From Streptomyces sp. CCM_MD2014 (GTDB lineage Bacteria; Actinomycetota; Actinomycetes; Streptomycetales; Streptomycetaceae), in NCBI RefSeq assembly GCF_000772045.1, contig NZ_CP009754.1:4836001-4900000 (forward strand): 64,000 bases of DNA, in the 5' to 3' direction. Positions 51,216-59,930 of this stretch are shown here, piece after piece. The translations under genes and the position numbers were made by a program. The notes beneath the pieces were generated by a model. That model searched no databases. It was given only the letters and a program-made list of their open reading frames with translations, and was not told the DNA's origin. Within the stretch, counting starts at the first letter, position 1. Every line of letters starts with the position of its first letter.

Positions 51216-52880
51216 ATGGAGACCGACTCGGAGCCCTATGTCCGCCTTGCGTCCCTGCGGCAGTTGCACCAGGCCATGGCCGACATGAACAAGGCCCGCA
51301 GCCTGGCCGACACCCTGCAGGCCGTCGCCGACGGCGTCGTCCAGGCCCTCGGGTACGAGCTGGCGTGCGTCAACCTGGTCGGCCCCGACGGCGACCTCGT
51401 CGTCGCCGCCTTCGCAGGCAACCAGGCCGCCGAGGCGCTCATCACCGGCCGCTCGGGCTCCCGCGAGTCCTGGGACCGGCGGCTGAACATGGGCGAGCAG
51501 TGGGGCGACCTGATCTTCATACCCCACACCGAGGGCTGGGTCCTCGACGACGACGACGTCCCGCAGTGGTACACCGACGGGCCCGCGCCCCGCTTCGAGG
51601 ACGAGTGGCACCCCTCGGACCGGCTCTTCGCCCCGATGTACGCGCCGGGCCCGCAGGGCGGCGGCAGCAGCGGCGAGCTGATCGGCGTCCTGTCCGTGGA
51701 CCGGCCGCGCAACGGCCGCCGTCCCGGCGCCTGGGGCCGCGAGGCTTTGCAGATGTACGCGTTCCAGGCCGCCATCGCGATCAGCAACGCGCGGCTCCGC
51801 TCCAACATGCAGCGCGCCCTGGTCCGCCTCGAGCGCGACCAGCAGGCGCTCAGGGCGAGCGAGGAGAGCTTCCGGCAGGCCTTCGAGTACGCCCCCTCCG
51901 GCATGGCCATCGCCGAGATGGGCGGCGACCAGCACGGCCGCATCCTGCGCACCAACGACGCGCTCTGCCGCCTGCTGGGCCGCCGCGCCTCCGCGATGCG
52001 CCGCTACGCCTTCTCCGACCTGGTGCACCCCGAGGACATCGGCACCCTGCTGCGCACCTCCGCCGAGGGCGGCCGGGCCGAGCTGCGCCTGGGCCGCCGC
52101 GACGGCACCTACGTCTGGGTCTCGCTGCGCAACAGCGTCGTCGCCGACGCCGCCGACGGGCCGCGCTTCCTGCTCACCCACGTCGAGGACATAGAGGAGC
52201 GCAAGCGCCGCGAGCTCCAGCTCGCCCACCGTGCCTCCCACGACTCGCTCACCGGCCTGCCGAACAGCGCCGAGCTGCGCTCCCGGCTCGCCGCCCGGCT
52301 GTGCCAGCGCCCGCAGTCCTCGCACGCGGCCGTGGCCGACGCCATGGACGCCGCCTACGGGCACTCCGCCGTGTTCGACTCCGGCGGCCACACCTTCGAC
52401 TTCTCCGCCGTCGCCGAGCCGTACGGCGCCTTCGACCACCACGTGCACGCCGTGGCCCCCCAGGACGGGCGCGACGACGGAACCAAGGGGCTCGCGGTCC
52501 TCTTCTGCGACCTGGACGGCTTCAAGTCGATCAACGACCGGTTCGGGCACAACGCGGGCGACGCCGTGCTCATCGAGGTCGCCCGTCGGCTCAGCGGCGG
52601 GGTCCGCGACGGCGACACCGTGGCCCGGCTCGGCGGCGACGAGTTCGTGATCCTCGCCAACGGGCTCGGCCGGGCCGACGCCCAGGACCTCGCCGTACGG
52701 CTGCGCAACGAGATCATCCAGCCGATCCGGGCCGAGGGCCGGGCCGTCCGCGTGGGCGCCAGCTTCGGCATCGGCTGGGCCCACTGCGGCATGACGGCGG
52801 ACGAAGTCCTGAAGTCAGCTGACGAACGGATGTACGTCGAGAAACGATCTCGTCCCAAACAGCACCGCCGGGCCGGATGA
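51216..52880 (+). CDS. cdgB: Diguanylate cyclase CdgB (GAF-PAS-GGDEF)
   Basis: 554 residues. A GAF domain (about 20-200), a PAS/PAC pair (about 205-335, ending in LLTHVEDIEERKRRELQ) and a GGDEF domain (about 345-545). The active-site motif RLGGDEF is at 471-477, and an inhibitory I-site RDGD at 464-467, the usual five residues upstream. The FCDLDGFKSINDRFGHNAG segment binds GTP and metal. The protein makes cyclic-di-GMP, which holds BldD as a repressor of development. It has no EAL domain and no membrane segment. The domain order and the upstream BldD-like site fit CdgB (SCO4281 in S. coelicolor). Confidence 0.92.
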   Translation: METDSEPYVRLASLRQLHQAMADMNKARSLADTLQAVADGVVQALGYELACVNLVGPDGDLVVAAFAGNQAAEALITGRSGSRESWDRRLNMGEQWGDLIFIPHTEGWVLDDDDVPQWYTDGPAPRFEDEWHPSDRLFAPMYAPGPQGGGSSGELIGVLSVDRPRNGRRPGAWGREALQMYAFQAAIAISNARLRSNMQRALVRLERDQQALRASEESFRQAFEYAPSGMAIAEMGGDQHGRILRTNDALCRLLGRRASAMRRYAFSDLVHPEDIGTLLRTSAEGGRAELRLGRRDGTYVWVSLRNSVVADAADGPRFLLTHVEDIEERKRRELQLAHRASHDSLTGLPNSAELRSRLAARLCQRPQSSHAAVADAMDAAYGHSAVFDSGGHTFDFSAVAEPYGAFDHHVHAVAPQDGRDDGTKGLAVLFCDLDGFKSINDRFGHNAGDAVLIEVARRLSGGVRDGDTVARLGGDEFVILANGLGRADAQDLAVRLRNEIIQPIRAEGRAVRVGASFGIGWAHCGMTADEVLKSADERMYVEKRSRPKQHRRAG

Positions 52881-53002
52881 TCCGCAGGTCAGCCCGTTGA
52901 TGCGGTATGGGTCACCCGTTCGGGTCAGTCGGAGCGGGTAGGCTCGCTCTCTCACACACCCGTAACCGCACCACGCACCGCATCTGGTTAGGAGACCAAG
53001 GG

Positions 53003-53962
53003 ATGACGCCCGGCAACAACGGCGCGAGCACGCCCGAGGACGACGACCCCTTCGGCTACCTCTACGCCGACGGGCAGGCCAACGGGGCCCAGCCGCCGTC
53101 CGGTGGCTACGGCTACCCGAACTCCGTCAACCGGGTGCGTCCCGTCGGCACACGGCAGTACGGCGCACCGCAGGGCCAGGCCGCCCCGCCCCAGCAGGGC
53201 GCGTACGGCCAGCCGCAGGGGGCGTACGGGCAGCCGAACGCGCACTACGCCGCGCCGGAGACCTTCCCCGGCGGTGGCGGCCCCGGGGCCCCGCAGCAGC
53301 CGTCGGGACACGGCGGGGGCGGCGGGCGTCGCGGCCCCAACACCAAGGGCCTGCTGATCGGCGCGGTGGCGGTCGTCGCCGCGGTGGTCATCGGCATCGC
53401 CGTGGCCATGACGAGCAGCGGCTCCGACGACGACAAGGGCGGCAACGAGGCGGGCGGCGACGCCGGCCCCACCCAGTCCCAGAGCAGTGAGCCGAGCCCG
53501 TCGGCGAGCGAGAGCGCCGAGGAAGACGTGGAGCTGCCCTCCATCGAGGCGAAGGCGATGCGGCTGGGCGGCTCGGCCTCCCTCGCCTCCGAGGTGGAGG
53601 GCGCCGAGTCGGACGGCGGCGTGTACGTGGCCAACCTCAACCAGCCGGGCGCCTCGGTCACCTGGACCGTGGACGGCATCCCCGAGGACGGCCTGTACAC
53701 CCTCTTCACCACCTACAGCGCGGCCGGCGAGGACCAGTCGATGACCCTCACGGTCAACGGCAAGGAGTTCGGCAGCAAGCTGAACCTGGGCAATTTCGCC
53801 CACGCCGAGGACGGCGACTTCGCCAAGGGCTGGACCAAGACCTACGCCTGGCCCACCCTCAACAAGGGCACCAACACCATCACCCTGTCCTGCGCCGACG
53901 GCGACAAGTGCAACGTCCTGCTGGACCAGTTCTCCCTGAAGAAGGGCCAGGTCAAGAACTAG
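53003..53962 (+). CDS. Single-TM protein with C-terminal carbohydrate-binding-like domain
   Basis: 319 residues. A Gly/Gln/Tyr/Pro-rich cytoplasmic N-terminus with GAYGQPQ repeats is followed by one transmembrane helix at about 117-136 (GLLIGAVAVVAAVVIGIAVA). A Ser/Asp/Glu linker and a CBM6/35-like beta-sandwich come next (EAKAMRLGGSASLASEVEGA, GVYVANLNQPGASVTWTVDG, and NVLLDQFSLKK at the end). ATG 53003 follows AGGAG. The outward-facing module may bind cell-wall polymers. It has the same N-in/C-out plan as the CIS lectins but is not linked to that cluster. Confidence 0.75.
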   Translation: MTPGNNGASTPEDDDPFGYLYADGQANGAQPPSGGYGYPNSVNRVRPVGTRQYGAPQGQAAPPQQGAYGQPQGAYGQPNAHYAAPETFPGGGGPGAPQQPSGHGGGGGRRGPNTKGLLIGAVAVVAAVVIGIAVAMTSSGSDDDKGGNEAGGDAGPTQSQSSEPSPSASESAEEDVELPSIEAKAMRLGGSASLASEVEGAESDGGVYVANLNQPGASVTWTVDGIPEDGLYTLFTTYSAAGEDQSMTLTVNGKEFGSKLNLGNFAHAEDGDFAKGWTKTYAWPTLNKGTNTITLSCADGDKCNVLLDQFSLKKGQVKN

Positions 53963-53999
53963 GACCGGCCCGCGGCGGACGCGGCGGCCCCCGGCCCGG

Positions 54000-54932
54000 T
54001 CAGGCCGCGCCCGCTTCCGCCGTCACCGCGACCCCGCGCCCGAGCAGTTCCTCGTACGCCGCCCGGTCGAACTCGCCCGCCACCGGCGACAGCACCGTCG
54101 CCGCGGACAGGGCGACGGCGCGGGTCAGCCGGTCCGGCCAGGGCAGGTGCTCCACCAGCCCGGAGAGCAGGCCCGCCACCGCGGAGTCGCCCGCGCCGGT
54201 CGGGTTGCCGTGGACGCGGGCCGGCGGGGCGGCGCGCCAGCGGCCCTCCGGGGTCACCGCGAGCAGCCCCTCGGCGCCCAGCGAGGCGACCACCGAGCGG
54301 GCACCGCGGCGCCGGGCGGCCTGCGCGGCCCGCTGCGGTTCGTGCGAGCCGGTCAGCTCGGCCAGTTCGTCGGCGTTCGGCTTGATCAGGTCCGGGCGGG
54401 CGGCAAGACCCCGCCGCAGCGGCTCCCCGCTGGTGTCCAGCAGCACCGGCACGCCCGCGGCGCGCGCCGCACGCACCAGCCCGGCGTACGCGCCCACCGG
54501 GACGCCCGGCGGCAGGCTGCCGCACAGGGCCACCGCGGCGGCGCCGGTCAGCAGGTCCTCGTAGGCCGCCTGGAAGGCGTTCCACTCGGCGGGAGCCACG
54601 GCCGGGCCCGGCTCGTTGAGCTGGGTGGTGTCGCCGGTGCGCTCGTCGACGACGGCGACGGTGCGCCGGGTCGCCCCCGCGACCTGGACCAGCGCGTCGG
54701 TCACCCCGGGCACACCGGTCAGCCCCGCGCGCACGACGCCGCCGGTGGTGCCGCCCGCGAAGCCGGTGACCGTCACCTCGTGCCCGAGGGCCGCCAGCAC
54801 CCGGGCCACGTTCAGCCCCTTGCCGCCGGGACGCTCGGTCACCTCGGTCACCCGGTGGGAGGCGTGGGGCCTGAGGCCCTGGACGCGGTAGGTGATGTCG
54901 AGCGCGGTGTTGAGAGTGACGGTGAGGATCAC
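54000..54932 (-). CDS. PfkB-family hexose-phosphate kinase (1-phosphofructokinase/tagatose-6-P kinase type)
   Basis: 310 residues from GTG 54932 (GGGGGAGG 8 bases upstream). Family marks are ILTVTLNTALDITYRV, RPGGKGLNVARVLAALG, the ATP/anion motif GNPTGAGDSAVAG with the catalytic Asp, and DLIKPNADELAEL. Members of this group phosphorylate fructose-1-P, fructose-6-P or tagatose-6-P. Its place directly downstream of nagK-nagA (141 bases after nagA) suggests a role at the end of aminosugar catabolism, fructose-6-P being the product, but specificity cannot be read from the sequence. Confidence 0.85.
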   Translation of the reverse strand: MILTVTLNTALDITYRVQGLRPHASHRVTEVTERPGGKGLNVARVLAALGHEVTVTGFAGGTTGGVVRAGLTGVPGVTDALVQVAGATRRTVAVVDERTGDTTQLNEPGPAVAPAEWNAFQAAYEDLLTGAAAVALCGSLPPGVPVGAYAGLVRAARAAGVPVLLDTSGEPLRRGLAARPDLIKPNADELAELTGSHEPQRAAQAARRRGARSVVASLGAEGLLAVTPEGRWRAAPPARVHGNPTGAGDSAVAGLLSGLVEHLPWPDRLTRAVALSAATVLSPVAGEFDRAAYEELLGRGVAVTAEAGAA

Positions 54933-55073
54933 CGTGCCGACCTCCCCCGATCGTGTGCGGCTGGGTGTGCCCGCGGAGCTGTGCTCCACGACACGATCAT
55001 GCCAAACAGCGGGCGGGCGGCCCAGCCCCCGGTCGGCCATCCCCGGGGGCGAAGGAGCGGACTCGGGGACGGA

Positions 55074-56219
55074 TCAGCCCAGTTGGGGATCGACCACCCA
55101 GGCGCCCCGGCGCATCACGCCCACCAGGTCGAAGGCGTCGTCCAGGACCACCAGGTCGGCGTCCTTGCCGGGTTCCAGGGAGCCGATCCGGTCGTCCAGG
55201 CCCAGCAGCCGCGCCGGGTTGGCGGAGATCGCCGCGACGACGTCCCCGACGGGCAGCCCGTCCACCGTCACCGCCCGCTTGAAGGCGCGGTCCAGGGTGA
55301 GCGTGGAGCCCGCGATCGAGCCGCCCTCCACCAGCCGGGCCACCCCGTCCGCGACCTCGACCTCCAGCGGGCCGAGCAGATAGCGGCCGTCGCCGAAGCC
55401 GGCCGCGTCCATCGCGTCGGTGATGAAGGCGACCCGTGCGGCACCCGCGTGGTGGAAGGCCAGCTGGAGCGCGGCCGGGTGCAGGTGCGTGCCGTCGTTG
55501 ATCAGCTCGACGGTGATCCGCTCGTCCTCCAGGAGCGCCGTGATCGGTCCCGGGGCGCGGTGGCCGACCGGGGGCATCGCGTTGAAGAGGTGGGTGGCGA
55601 CGGTGGCGCCCGCGTCGATGGCCTGGACCGTCTGCTCGTACGTCGCGTCGGTGTGCCCGACGGCCGCGATGACGCCGTGCTCGACGAGCAGCCGTACGGA
55701 GTCCAGGCCGCCGGGCAGCTCGGTCGCCAGCGTCATCATCCTCGCGTGGCCGTGCGCCGCGTCGACCAGCTTGCGCACCTCGGCCGGGTCCGGGTCGCGC
55801 AGCAGCTGCTCGTCGTGGGCGCCCTTGCGGCACGGGGAGATGAACGGTCCCTCGAAGTGGATGCCGGCGATGTCGCCCTGCTGCGCCAGCTCGGCGAGCA
55901 TCCCGGCGTGCCGGGCGAGGAAGTCCAGATCACCCGTGACGGCGGAGGCGACGACCGTGGTCGTGCCGTGCCGGCGGTGGGTCTCGACGCCCTTGAGGAC
56001 GTCCTCGGCGGTGCCCCCGGCGAAGGAGGCGCCGCCGCCGCCGTGGTTGTGGATGTCGACGAAGCCGGGGACCACCCAGTGGCCCGACACGTCGACGACC
56101 TCGGCGTTCGGGGGAGCCGTGTCCGAGATCCGCGTGCCGTCGACGATCACGCGGCCGTCGTCCACGGTCCCGGTGGGCAGTACCACCCGGGCACCGGCGA
56201 GAACCTTGCTTGGGGCCAT
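55074..56219 (-). CDS. nagA: N-acetylglucosamine-6-phosphate deacetylase NagA
   Basis: 381 residues. The metal-binding histidines are in GFVDIHNHGGGG; IHFEGPFISP carries the conserved Glu; VGHTDATYEQ and ATHLFNAMPP supply further His ligands; FITDAMDAAG holds the catalytic Asp. It converts GlcNAc-6-P to GlcN-6-P plus acetate in the cytoplasm. Its ATG overlaps the nagK stop (TGATG), so both are co-translated. The operon is preceded by a DasR-like site. GlcN-6-P is the DasR inducer, so the enzyme product feeds back on its own control. Confidence 0.95.
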   Translation of the reverse strand: MAPSKVLAGARVVLPTGTVDDGRVIVDGTRISDTAPPNAEVVDVSGHWVVPGFVDIHNHGGGGASFAGGTAEDVLKGVETHRRHGTTTVVASAVTGDLDFLARHAGMLAELAQQGDIAGIHFEGPFISPCRKGAHDEQLLRDPDPAEVRKLVDAAHGHARMMTLATELPGGLDSVRLLVEHGVIAAVGHTDATYEQTVQAIDAGATVATHLFNAMPPVGHRAPGPITALLEDERITVELINDGTHLHPAALQLAFHHAGAARVAFITDAMDAAGFGDGRYLLGPLEVEVADGVARLVEGGSIAGSTLTLDRAFKRAVTVDGLPVGDVVAAISANPARLLGLDDRIGSLEPGKDADLVVLDDAFDLVGVMRRGAWVVDPQLG

Positions 56220-57211
56220 CAGGTGGTTACCTCCGGGGGAGTCGCGGCCGCGGCGGCCGTGGAAGCGGTGGATGTCGGAGCGGTCGGAGCAGCGCCGTCG
56301 AGCAGGTCCCAGGCCATCAGCCCGGCACCCAGGCAACCGGCGGTGTCCCCGAGTGCGGCGGGGACGATCTCCGGCAGTTTCTGGAAGGTGACGCGCCGCC
56401 GGACGGCGTCCCGCAGCGGTGTGAACAAGGTTTCCCCCGCCTCGGCGAGGCCGCCACCGATGATCAGGACGCGCGGGTCCAGCAGGGTGAGCGCTGTGAC
56501 CAGTCCGTCGGCGAGCGCGTCCACGGCGTCCCGCCACACGGCGAGCGCGCGGGCGTCGCCCGACTCGACGGCCTTGGCGCAGTCGGCGGCGTCCGCCTCC
56601 GGGTCGCCCGAGGCCTCGGCCCACGCCTGGCTGACCGCCGACGCGGACGCGAACCGCTCCAGACAGCCGCGCTGCCCGCACGGACAGGCGATGCCGCCGG
56701 GGCGCACGACGACATGGCCGATCTCGCCCGCGAAGCCGTGCGCGCCCGCCTCGACCCGGCCGTCGATGCCGATGGCGCCCGCGATCCCCGTGCCCAGCGG
56801 CACGAACAGGAACCGGTCGGCACCCTGCCCGGCACCGATCCGGCCCTCGGCGAGCCCGCCGGTGCGCACGTCGTGGCCGAGGGCGACGGGAATGCCGCCG
56901 AGCCGCTCACCGAGCAGCCTGCGCAGAGGTACGTCGCGCCAGCCCAGGTTGGCCGCGTACACGGCGACGCCGCGCTCGGCGTCGACGATGCCGGGGACAG
57001 CGACGCCGGCGGCACCGGCCGGCTCGCCGAAGCGGTCCGCGCCGTAGGCCCGCAGCTCGGCGGCGAAGTCGAGGATGCCCGCGACGACCGCCTCGGGCCC
57101 CCGCTCGCGGCCGGTGGCACGGCGCGCCTGGTGCAGCAGTTCGCCCCCAGGTCCCGCCAGGGCGGCCTTCATCCCGGTGCCGCCCACATCGAGGGCGATG
57201 ACATGTCTCAC
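56219..57211 (-). CDS. nagK: ROK-family N-acetylglucosamine kinase NagK
   Basis: 330 residues from GTG 57211. DVGGTGMKAAL is the phosphate-binding ATP motif. HGFAGEIGHVVV and CPCGQRGCLE form the ROK signature with zinc ligands. VLIIGGGLAEAGE is the adenosine motif. The C-terminus has an Ala/Thr-rich tail of about 25 residues not found in most ROK kinases. It phosphorylates imported GlcNAc to GlcNAc-6-P, the substrate of the coupled NagA. The assignment over glucokinase rests on operon context. Confidence 0.88.
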   Translation of the reverse strand: MRHVIALDVGGTGMKAALAGPGGELLHQARRATGRERGPEAVVAGILDFAAELRAYGADRFGEPAGAAGVAVPGIVDAERGVAVYAANLGWRDVPLRRLLGERLGGIPVALGHDVRTGGLAEGRIGAGQGADRFLFVPLGTGIAGAIGIDGRVEAGAHGFAGEIGHVVVRPGGIACPCGQRGCLERFASASAVSQAWAEASGDPEADAADCAKAVESGDARALAVWRDAVDALADGLVTALTLLDPRVLIIGGGLAEAGETLFTPLRDAVRRRVTFQKLPEIVPAALGDTAGCLGAGLMAWDLLDGAAPTAPTSTASTAAAAATPPEVTT

Positions 57212-57238
57212 GGGGACAGTGTGGCCCGTCTACCCGGG

Positions 57239-57254
57239 AGAGGTCTAGTCCACT
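57239..57254. promoter_or_regulatory. DasR-responsive element (dre) upstream of nagKA
   Basis: AGAGGTCTAGTCCACT matches the DasR palindrome AGTGGTCTAGACCACT at 14 of 16 positions. It sits 28 bases upstream of the nagK start. DasR represses aminosugar genes until GlcN-6-P accumulates. Confidence 0.85.
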
Positions 57255-57256
57255 CC

Positions 57257-57272
57257 CGTGGTGTAGACCTTA
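57257..57272. promoter_or_regulatory. Second, weaker dre-like site
   Basis: CGTGGTGTAGACCTTA matches the dre palindrome at 11 of 16 positions and directly follows the strong site, on the side of the divergent sugar-binding lipoprotein. Two sites may let DasR control both directions. Confidence 0.55.
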
Positions 57273-57300
57273 ATCCGTTAAGCGAACACGCGAACGAGCA

Positions 57301-58605
57301 ATGAACAACGAGCAGTCGTCGGCAGGGTTGGGGAACAGGGTGCAGCGGCGTAGGACAGGAACGATCGCGGTGGTGTCCGCACTGGGCATGACGGCGGTCC
57401 TCGGCGGCTGCGGGCTGACCGGCGACTCCGACGGGGTGACCCTGAGGCTCGTCGCCGCCGACTACGGCGACGGCAAGGAGAACAGCTCCCAGAAGTACTG
57501 GGACGAGCTGGTCAAGTCCTACGAGGCCAAGAACCCCGACGTGCACGTGGACGTCACCGTCTACTCGTGGAACGACGTCGACCGCAAGGTCCGCGAGATG
57601 GTCGAGGCGGGCAAGGCGCCCGACATGGCGCAGATCGGCGCCTACTCCGACTACGCGGCCAAGGACCTGCTCTACCGGGCCGACGACGTGCTCTCCATCC
57701 CGGTCCAGGCCGACTTCGTCTCCCAGCTTGCCGCCGCCGGCCAGGTCAACGGCGTGCAGTACGGCCTGCCCTTCGCGGCCTCCACCCGCGTGCTCTTCTA
57801 CAACAAGACCCTCTTCAGCGAGGCCGGTGTCCAGCCGCCGAAGTCCTGGGACGACCTCGCCGAGGCCGCCGAGGCGCTCGAGGAGAAGGGCGTGAAGTAC
57901 CCGTACGCCCTGCCGCTGGGCCCCGAGGAGGCGCCGGCCGAGACGATGCAGTGGATGCTCAGCGGCGGTGGCGGCTACACCGACGACGTCGGCACCTACT
58001 CCGTCGACTCCCCGCAGAACGTCACCACCTTCACCTGGCTGCGCGACGAACTGGTCGGCAAGGGCCTCACCGGACCCGTCGCCCCGGGCAAGCTCAACCG
58101 CGCCGCCGCCTTCGACGCCTTCGCCAACGGCGACGTCGGCATGCTCAACGGCCACCCCTCGCTGATGAAGGCGGCCGCCGACAAGGGCGTGAAGTACGGG
58201 ATGGTGACCACCCCGGGCGTGGACGGCGAGAGCAGGAACACCCTCGGGGTCTCCGACTGGATGACGGCCTTCAAGAAGAACGGCCACCAGGAGGAGATCG
58301 GCGACTTCCTCGACTTCGTCTACAGCGAGGAGAACGTCCTCGACTTCTCGCGCGAGTACGGCCTGCTGCCCGTGACCACCTCCGCCTCCCAGACCATGGG
58401 CACCGCGCCGGAGGACAAGAAGCTCAAGCCGTTCCTGGACGAGCTGCTGCTCTCCCAGCTGTACCCGGTCGGCAAGGCCTCCTGGGCCTCGGTCAGCGCG
58501 GACGTCAAGAAGCACATCGGGGAGGCGGTCGCCCCCGGCGGCAGCCCCGAGGAGGTCCTCGGCGAGATCCAGGCGACGGCGATGCGGGCGAGCAGCGCGG
58601 AGTAG
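57301..58605 (+). CDS. Sugar ABC transporter substrate-binding lipoprotein
   Basis: 434 residues. Signal peptide with lipobox LGGC near residue 37. The family-1 solute-binding pattern is visible: RLVAADYGDGKENSSQKYWD, ADMAQIG-like PDMAQIGAYSDYAAKDLLYR, YGLPFAASTRVLFYNKTLF and PPKSWDDLAEAAEALEE. No permease genes follow, so it is either an orphan or uses permeases encoded elsewhere, energised by MsiK. The ATG has no good ribosome binding site (CGAACGAGCA precedes it), so a leaderless transcript is possible. Control by DasR is likely from the adjacent dre-like sites, hinting at an aminosugar ligand. Confidence 0.87.
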   Translation: MNNEQSSAGLGNRVQRRRTGTIAVVSALGMTAVLGGCGLTGDSDGVTLRLVAADYGDGKENSSQKYWDELVKSYEAKNPDVHVDVTVYSWNDVDRKVREMVEAGKAPDMAQIGAYSDYAAKDLLYRADDVLSIPVQADFVSQLAAAGQVNGVQYGLPFAASTRVLFYNKTLFSEAGVQPPKSWDDLAEAAEALEEKGVKYPYALPLGPEEAPAETMQWMLSGGGGYTDDVGTYSVDSPQNVTTFTWLRDELVGKGLTGPVAPGKLNRAAAFDAFANGDVGMLNGHPSLMKAAADKGVKYGMVTTPGVDGESRNTLGVSDWMTAFKKNGHQEEIGDFLDFVYSEENVLDFSREYGLLPVTTSASQTMGTAPEDKKLKPFLDELLLSQLYPVGKASWASVSADVKKHIGEAVAPGGSPEEVLGEIQATAMRASSAE

Positions 58606-58643
58606 CGGCCGCGTTGTCGGTGGCGGGCGGTACGGTTCCGTAC

Positions 58644-58877
58644 ATGGACCCGGGAGAGCTGGCCGAGCGGGAGCGGAGCATCCTCGCACTGGAGCGCCGG
58701 GGCTTCAGCGGCCCCGGCGCCAAGGAGCGTGCCGTCCGCGAGGAGCTGGGCCTGGCCCCCGTCCGCTACTACCAGCTCCTCAACGCCCTCCTGGACGACC
58801 CCCGCGCCCTGGCCGCCGACCCGGTGACGGTCAACCGTCTGCGCCGGGTGCGGGAGTCGCGCCGCGCGGAGCGCTGA
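58644..58877 (+). CDS. DUF3263-family small protein
   Basis: 77 residues. The core ILALERRGFSGPGAKERAVR, LGLAPVRYYQLLNALLDDP is the conserved actinobacterial DUF3263 helix-turn-helix-like pattern. The cysteine-free, basic-ended chain suggests nucleic acid binding, which is inferred only. ATG 58644 begins MDPGELAERE. It lies 38 bases after the sugar-binding lipoprotein and 35 before otsB. Confidence 0.85.
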   Translation: MDPGELAERERSILALERRGFSGPGAKERAVREELGLAPVRYYQLLNALLDDPRALAADPVTVNRLRRVRESRRAER

Positions 58878-58912
58878 GGTTGGCTCCGGCACCGGCGGGA
58901 TAGGTTCGCGGT

Positions 58913-59785
58913 ATGGGCAGCCACCAGGACTCCACCCGAGACGACTCCCCACACCCCCTGCCGACGCCCGCGACGGCCGCCGGACGCGAAGGGCTCGCCG
59001 CCCTTCTCGCCGACCCCGGCCGCGCGGTGGTCGCGCTCGACTTCGACGGCACGCTCGCTCCGATCGTGCCCGACCCCGACCGGGCCCGCGCCCACCCGGA
59101 GGCCGTACCGGCCCTCGCCGCGCTCGCCCCGAAGGTCGCCTCGATCGCCGTGATCACCGGCCGCCCCGCCGAGGTCGCCGTCCACCACGGCGGCTTCGCG
59201 GACGTCCCCGGCCTCGACCGCCTGGTCGTCCTCGGCCACTACGGCGCCGAGCGCTGGGACGCCGCGACCGGGACCCTCGCCACGCCCGCACCGCACCCCG
59301 GCGTCGCCGCCGTCCGCGCCGAGCTGCCGGGGCTGCTGGAGCGGTCCGGGTCCGCGGCGCAGGGCACCCGGACGGAGGACAAGGGCCACGCGGTCGCCGT
59401 CCACACCCGCCGCGCCCCCGACCCACAGGCCGCCTTCGAGGCCCTGCGCGCCCCGCTCGCCGGCCTGGCCGCCCGCCACGGCCTGATCGTCGAACCCGGC
59501 CGCATGGTCCTGGAACTGCGCCCACCCGGCATGGACAAGGGCGCGGCCCTGCGTTCGTACGTCCACTCCCTCGACGCCGGCTCGGTCCTCTTCGCCGGCG
59601 ACGACCTCGGCGACCTCCCGGCCTACGCGGCCGTCGACACCCTCCGCACCGAGGGCACCCCCGGCCTCCTGGTCTGCAGCGGCAGCGACGAGGTGACGGA
59701 ACTGCGCAAGCGCGCGGACGTCGAGGTCCCCGGCCCCGCCGGGGTCGTGGCCCTCCTGGCAGCCCTCGCCCGCCGACTGGCCTGA
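58913..59785 (+). CDS. otsB: Trehalose-6-phosphate phosphatase OtsB
   Basis: 290 residues of the HAD superfamily. Motif I DFDGTLAPI holds the nucleophile, SIAVITGRP is motif II, GMDKGAALR provides the Lys, and FAGDDLGD the metal-binding acidic motif. A cap region of Ala/Pro/Arg-rich sequence lies in between. It dephosphorylates trehalose-6-P, completing synthesis begun by OtsA, which is encoded 0.7 kb away convergently. Trehalose protects mycelium and spores from stress. Confidence 0.92.
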   Translation: MGSHQDSTRDDSPHPLPTPATAAGREGLAALLADPGRAVVALDFDGTLAPIVPDPDRARAHPEAVPALAALAPKVASIAVITGRPAEVAVHHGGFADVPGLDRLVVLGHYGAERWDAATGTLATPAPHPGVAAVRAELPGLLERSGSAAQGTRTEDKGHAVAVHTRRAPDPQAAFEALRAPLAGLAARHGLIVEPGRMVLELRPPGMDKGAALRSYVHSLDAGSVLFAGDDLGDLPAYAAVDTLRTEGTPGLLVCSGSDEVTELRKRADVEVPGPAGVVALLAALARRLA

Positions 59786-59930
59786 GACGGCGTCACGGCC
59801 GGTTCCCCGGACCGTCACAGGCGTGTCCGGACACCGCGGGCGGGGCAACCCGGTCTGCGGCTGCCGCGCTCTTGCACGGCGTAACGCCTGCTCAGTGGGG
59901 CACAGGCCCAGGACCGTGGAGGAACCCGTC

